From NCBI GenBank assembly GCA_016930515.1, contig JAFGGO010000166.1:1-37897 (forward strand): DNA of 37,897 bases, read 5' to 3'. A program made the translations under genes and the position numbers. This DNA comes from Promethearchaeota archaeon. Its GTDB lineage: Archaea; Asgardarchaeota; Lokiarchaeia; Sigyniarchaeales; SOKP01. Positions 35,610-37,897 of the stretch are shown here, piece after piece. The notes below the pieces were generated by a model. That model did not search any database and was not told the DNA's origin. It saw only the letters and a list, made by a program, of their open reading frames with translations. Position 1 is the stretch's first letter. Each line of letters starts with the position of its first letter.

Positions 35610-36224
35610 CTACAAAAATAAGTTATTTTTTCCTAATTTTTTTTTATTTTTTAGTAATTGGTTATTACTTAAATATAATCCTTCGAGTGATGATAAATTA
35701 CAAATGGATTGTGGAAGAGTTGTTAATTGATTATCCATTATTCTTAACTCTTTAAGAGAGGATAGGTTTCTAATTGATTCGGGAAGATTCGTTAATTTAT
35801 TCTCGTTCAAATCTAAATATTGTAGTGATTTTAAATTACCGAATGATTCAGGAAGTGATGTTAAATTATTCTTTTCTAAATTCAAATCATAGAGAGATGA
35901 TAAATAACAAAGAAATTCGGGAACAATAGTTAATTGATTATCTGTTAGATTTAAAATCTTGAGCGAATTAAGTTGCTTTAATGTCTCAGGAAATATCTCC
36001 AATTTATTTCTATCTAAATCGATTCTACAAAGTGATGTTAAGTTTCTTAAGGATTTTGGTAGGTTTGTTAATTTATTTTCGCATAAATATAATTCTAAAA
36101 GTGAGGTAATTTTACAGATGGATTCGGGAAGAACAGAGAACTTGTTCTTGCTTAAATCCAAGTATTCGAGCGCTGTGAGGTTAGAAAAGGAATGTGGAAG
36201 AGTTGTTAATTGATTAATTCGTTA
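35610..36224 (-). pseudogene. LRR protein lacking its N-terminus
   Basis: About 8 LRRs of 23 residues with the LxxLxLxxNxLxxLPxxI pattern (LENLPKSL-type turns; LTNLPESIRNLSSLKELRI). The frame continues upstream of the first possible TTG as INQLTTLPHSFSNLTALEY and stops at 36225-36227. There is no start codon before the LRRs begin. The break coincides with the left 53-bp direct repeat at 36216-36268. The C-terminus is short (KNKKKLGKNNLFL). It may be a truncated but once functional LRR protein; internal TTG starts would give a headless product. Confidence 0.65.
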
Positions 36225-36268
36225 GAAAGACGTGATATTTGCAAGAATGAAGTGTCATTACTATTAAA
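36216..36268. repeat. 53-bp direct repeat, left copy
   Basis: Identical over all 53 bases to 37845-37897, same orientation, 1629 bases apart. It begins AATTCGTTAGAAAGACGTGA. On the minus strand it reads FNSNDTSFLQISRLSNE. It lies between the end of the peptidase gene and the broken start of the LRR gene. Confidence 0.9.
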
Positions 36269-36315
36269 CGAAATGACATTCGTTTTAGTAAAAAAAGAAA
36301 TAAAAAAAATAGGAG

Positions 36316-37641
36316 TTAAAGATATGTTCTATCCCCTAGCGAATAGAATGATTCCCAATACATTGGAAGATCGTCATACTTTGATAGCATTTCTTGAGGT
36401 GCCCACCTCCAAGCGTTTTCCGCTGACATATCGTTGTTGTCTCGAGCGTAAACAAACGCTTCTTTCATGGAAATCATGTGATTCTGCCACACATCCGGAC
36501 TATTTCCCGTGAATCGCCCTGGCTCGTATTCTGCCGAGAGATCCCTTAGCGAAGTGGGACTTAGGGGCTTTAGCGCGTCAATAAGGCGTTGAGAGAATCC
36601 TCTATCGTTCCATGTATGACCGTCCCTGTTATCCTGACTAGTCATGACTATTATTCTCTTTTCTGGATCGTCCGCCAAGTCGTTCAGATTAGGCCTGTCA
36701 TCAGAGTCGCCTGGAAGTGGTTCCAGACCAGTACTGGGGCCCAAAACGCTCCCACCTTGATCTTGCACGATCGATGGATCGAGAAATCCCCCTGAATGGC
36801 AGCAATCAATGCAAAACGTGAGTTGTGCGCAAGAGTACTCCGAAAATAGCGTATAAAGCTCGAAATCGTATAAATATCCTCCTTCCATGAGGGAAAATCC
36901 CGAGCACTGTATTCCAGGTCCACCATGCCCACTATAATAGAAAAAGACCGAATCGTCTGAAGTAACCACTTGGCTCAACATTGCGAGGGCCCAAATGACG
37001 GTGTTTCTGCTTGAAGGACCATCGATCATGTCGCGATGCGTTTCAATGGACTCCTCACTAATGTATTGCAACTGGTCATCCCTTATGAATTCACCAGTAG
37101 GTGGTCCTCCATCTCCGTAGAGCACGATGACGTTCTCCTTTTTATAACCATAGTCCTCTATTAACAAGTCGTACATGTCGCATAAATCAAGCCAAAACCA
37201 CGCTAAATCGGGATTTCCCCCTAATAGAACGGCGTATCTCTCGTTGGGATAGATAGATTCCTGCCATCCACCTTCAAAATTGGCGATTACCTCGTACCCG
37301 TCGTACATTCCATCAAAGTCCGTGTCTGGAAAAAGCGGGTTGGTGCAAAAGAAGTATTCTTGCTCGCCAACCAATCCGTCGCGATCGAAATCGCTAGCCC
37401 GAAACTCTGGATAGGTTAATGCAATGCTTGCCAAGTACCACCAATCAGAAATTTGGGGATACAAAAAAGGAATCTCCCACCACGTGAGGGAAGGGCTCAA
37501 TACGGGCTCGTCTTCTATAATTTCAGTCTGATTGGTTTGAATGGGCCTCATTGAAACGACCGTCCCGCACGCTATTGCCGCGATCAACACGGCGCTCACG
37601 AGAGCGATCTTTACTTTCTTGTTTTTTCGCAATAAATTCAC
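36316..37641 (-). CDS. Secreted caspase/legumain-like (clan CD) cysteine peptidase
   Basis: About 441 residues from the GTG at 37641. VKIALVSAVLIAAIACGTVV is a signal peptide or anchor. Two calcium-loop-like motifs follow (DFDRDGLVGEQEY; DTDFDGMYDGYEV), then the clan CD catalytic core: YYSGHGG with the catalytic His, and CIDCCHSGGF with the catalytic Cys. Family C13 (legumain) or C14-like identity cannot be settled by eye. I prefer GTG 37641 because GGTGA precedes it. The longer frame from TTG 37695 runs through a 16-bp inverted repeat. The codons are more GC-rich than those of most neighbours, which suggests transfer. Extracellular proteolysis is inferred. Confidence 0.82.
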   Translation of the reverse strand: MNLLRKNKKVKIALVSAVLIAAIACGTVVSMRPIQTNQTEIIEDEPVLSPSLTWWEIPFLYPQISDWWYLASIALTYPEFRASDFDRDGLVGEQEYFFCTNPLFPDTDFDGMYDGYEVIANFEGGWQESIYPNERYAVLLGGNPDLAWFWLDLCDMYDLLIEDYGYKKENVIVLYGDGGPPTGEFIRDDQLQYISEESIETHRDMIDGPSSRNTVIWALAMLSQVVTSDDSVFFYYSGHGGPGIQCSGFSLMEGGYLYDFELYTLFSEYSCAQLTFCIDCCHSGGFLDPSIVQDQGGSVLGPSTGLEPLPGDSDDRPNLNDLADDPEKRIIVMTSQDNRDGHTWNDRGFSQRLIDALKPLSPTSLRDLSAEYEPGRFTGNSPDVWQNHMISMKEAFVYARDNNDMSAENAWRWAPQEMLSKYDDLPMYWESFYSLGDRTYL

Positions 37642-37662
37642 TTTTAAATTCACCAAAACTCG

Positions 37663-37703
37663 GTCAACTCTTGGTTTTACAAAAAGCAAAACCAAGAGTT
37701 GAC
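37663..37703. repeat. 16-bp perfect inverted repeat in the peptidase leader
   Basis: GTCAACTCTTGGTTTT at 37663-37678 is the exact reverse complement of 37688-37703, with a 9-base loop. It falls between the TATA-like end of repeat copy 4 and the peptidase start, so the mRNA leader would fold into a strong hairpin about 20 bases before the start codon. It could be a regulatory RNA structure, an operator or the terminal repeat of a small mobile element. Confidence 0.75.
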
Positions 37704-37729
37704 GCTTGTTAGGTTAATCGAAAAGGGGA

Positions 37730-37846
37730 TCCTATATAAATGGGTTTGGCGGTTTTCGTGACCATATCATTCTCAAAACCTTTGTTTTGTAAAGAATTGA
37801 AACCAACCTTTAAATCACGCAACTTAAATGAAGGGATATTGTTCAA
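37730..37846 (-). repeat. Repeated element, copy 4 (long form)
   Basis: 117 bases aligned without gaps to copy 2; the 33-base core is at 37730-37762. On the minus strand the frame is open from the window edge through FNSNDTSFLQISRLSNE and SFKLRDLKVGFNSLQNKGFE to VTKTAKPIYIG and stops at 37713-37711. The core ends in ATTTATATAGGA, about 90 bases before the peptidase start. Confidence 0.65.
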
Positions 37847-37897
37847 TTCGTTAGAAAGACGTGATATTTGCAAGAATGAAGTGTCATTACTATTAAA
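37845..37897. repeat. 53-bp direct repeat, right copy (cut by window end)
   Basis: Exact match to 36216-36268. The match reaches the last base of the window, so the true repeat may be longer. It adjoins repeat copy 4 and is in frame with it on the minus strand. Confidence 0.9.

Noticed and set aside
37642..37695. Longer peptidase start at TTG 37695
   Set aside because: It is encoded by the leader inverted repeat and has no ribosome site, while GTG 37641 has GGTGA upstream.
1..37897. tRNA, rRNA and CRISPR loci
   Set aside because: No T-loop-like GGTTCGAATC stretch with flanking arms, no rRNA-like blocks and no repeat-spacer pattern were found by eye; a dedicated scan could still find a diverged tRNA.

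Overview
The window reads as AT-rich archaeal DNA, most likely from an Asgard archaeon of the Lokiarchaeia (Promethearchaeia) type. This placement is inferred from gene content and was not tested by a search. Supporting signs are archaeal TATA elements, Shine-Dalgarno sites of the form AAGGTGAT, an archaeosortase, the methanogen-type homocysteine pair (DUF39 plus NIL-ferredoxin), longin-like modules (one fused to an MFS transporter), many leucine-rich-repeat (LRR) pieces, and a membrane receptor with a RING/B-box-like zinc domain. No rRNA, tRNA or CRISPR array was seen.

Left part (1-10.9 kb). A surface protein with a C-terminal sorting-like tail is convergent with an archaeosortase, and the two stops overlap. 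The homocysteine-forming pair follows. It is divergent from an HTH-CBS regulator whose 5' end appears frameshifted, and a perfect palindrome lies between them. Next come a PHP-type metallohydrolase, three tandem paralogous 50-57 residue zinc-ribbon proteins, a large SIR2-TPR protein that resembles an NAD-targeting defence or sensor protein, and a small LITAF-like zinc/membrane protein.

Middle part (11-27.3 kb). This is mostly household and transport genes: a leaderless SDR oxidoreductase, an EamA transporter next to a dead LRR gene, a longin/winged-helix protein in an operon with an MFS-longin fusion, a CheY-like receiver, and an operon for malate dehydrogenase and two-subunit class I fumarase. 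A giant NosD-like beta-helix surface protein with a PKD domain follows, then an FtsX-type permease with its ATPase.

Right part (27.3-37.9 kb). This is a rearranged accessory region. Fragments of a second EamA gene flank an insert with two PemK/MazF-type toxin-antitoxin modules, one with a truncated toxin. Headless or tailless LRR genes lie on both sides, and several segments are visibly more GC-rich than the rest. To the right are four surface or membrane units: the zinc-domain receptor with its winged-helix partner, a beta-helix protein, a B-box-like zinc/TM protein that seems to start at ATA, and a secreted caspase/legumain-like peptidase. Each is preceded by a copy of the same 33-bp element, which extends to 117 bp in two copies and can be read as the C-terminus of an unknown protein family. 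The peptidase gene also lies between exact 53-bp direct repeats and has a 16-bp perfect inverted repeat in its leader. This repeat-linked surface-protein cluster is the least explained part of the window.
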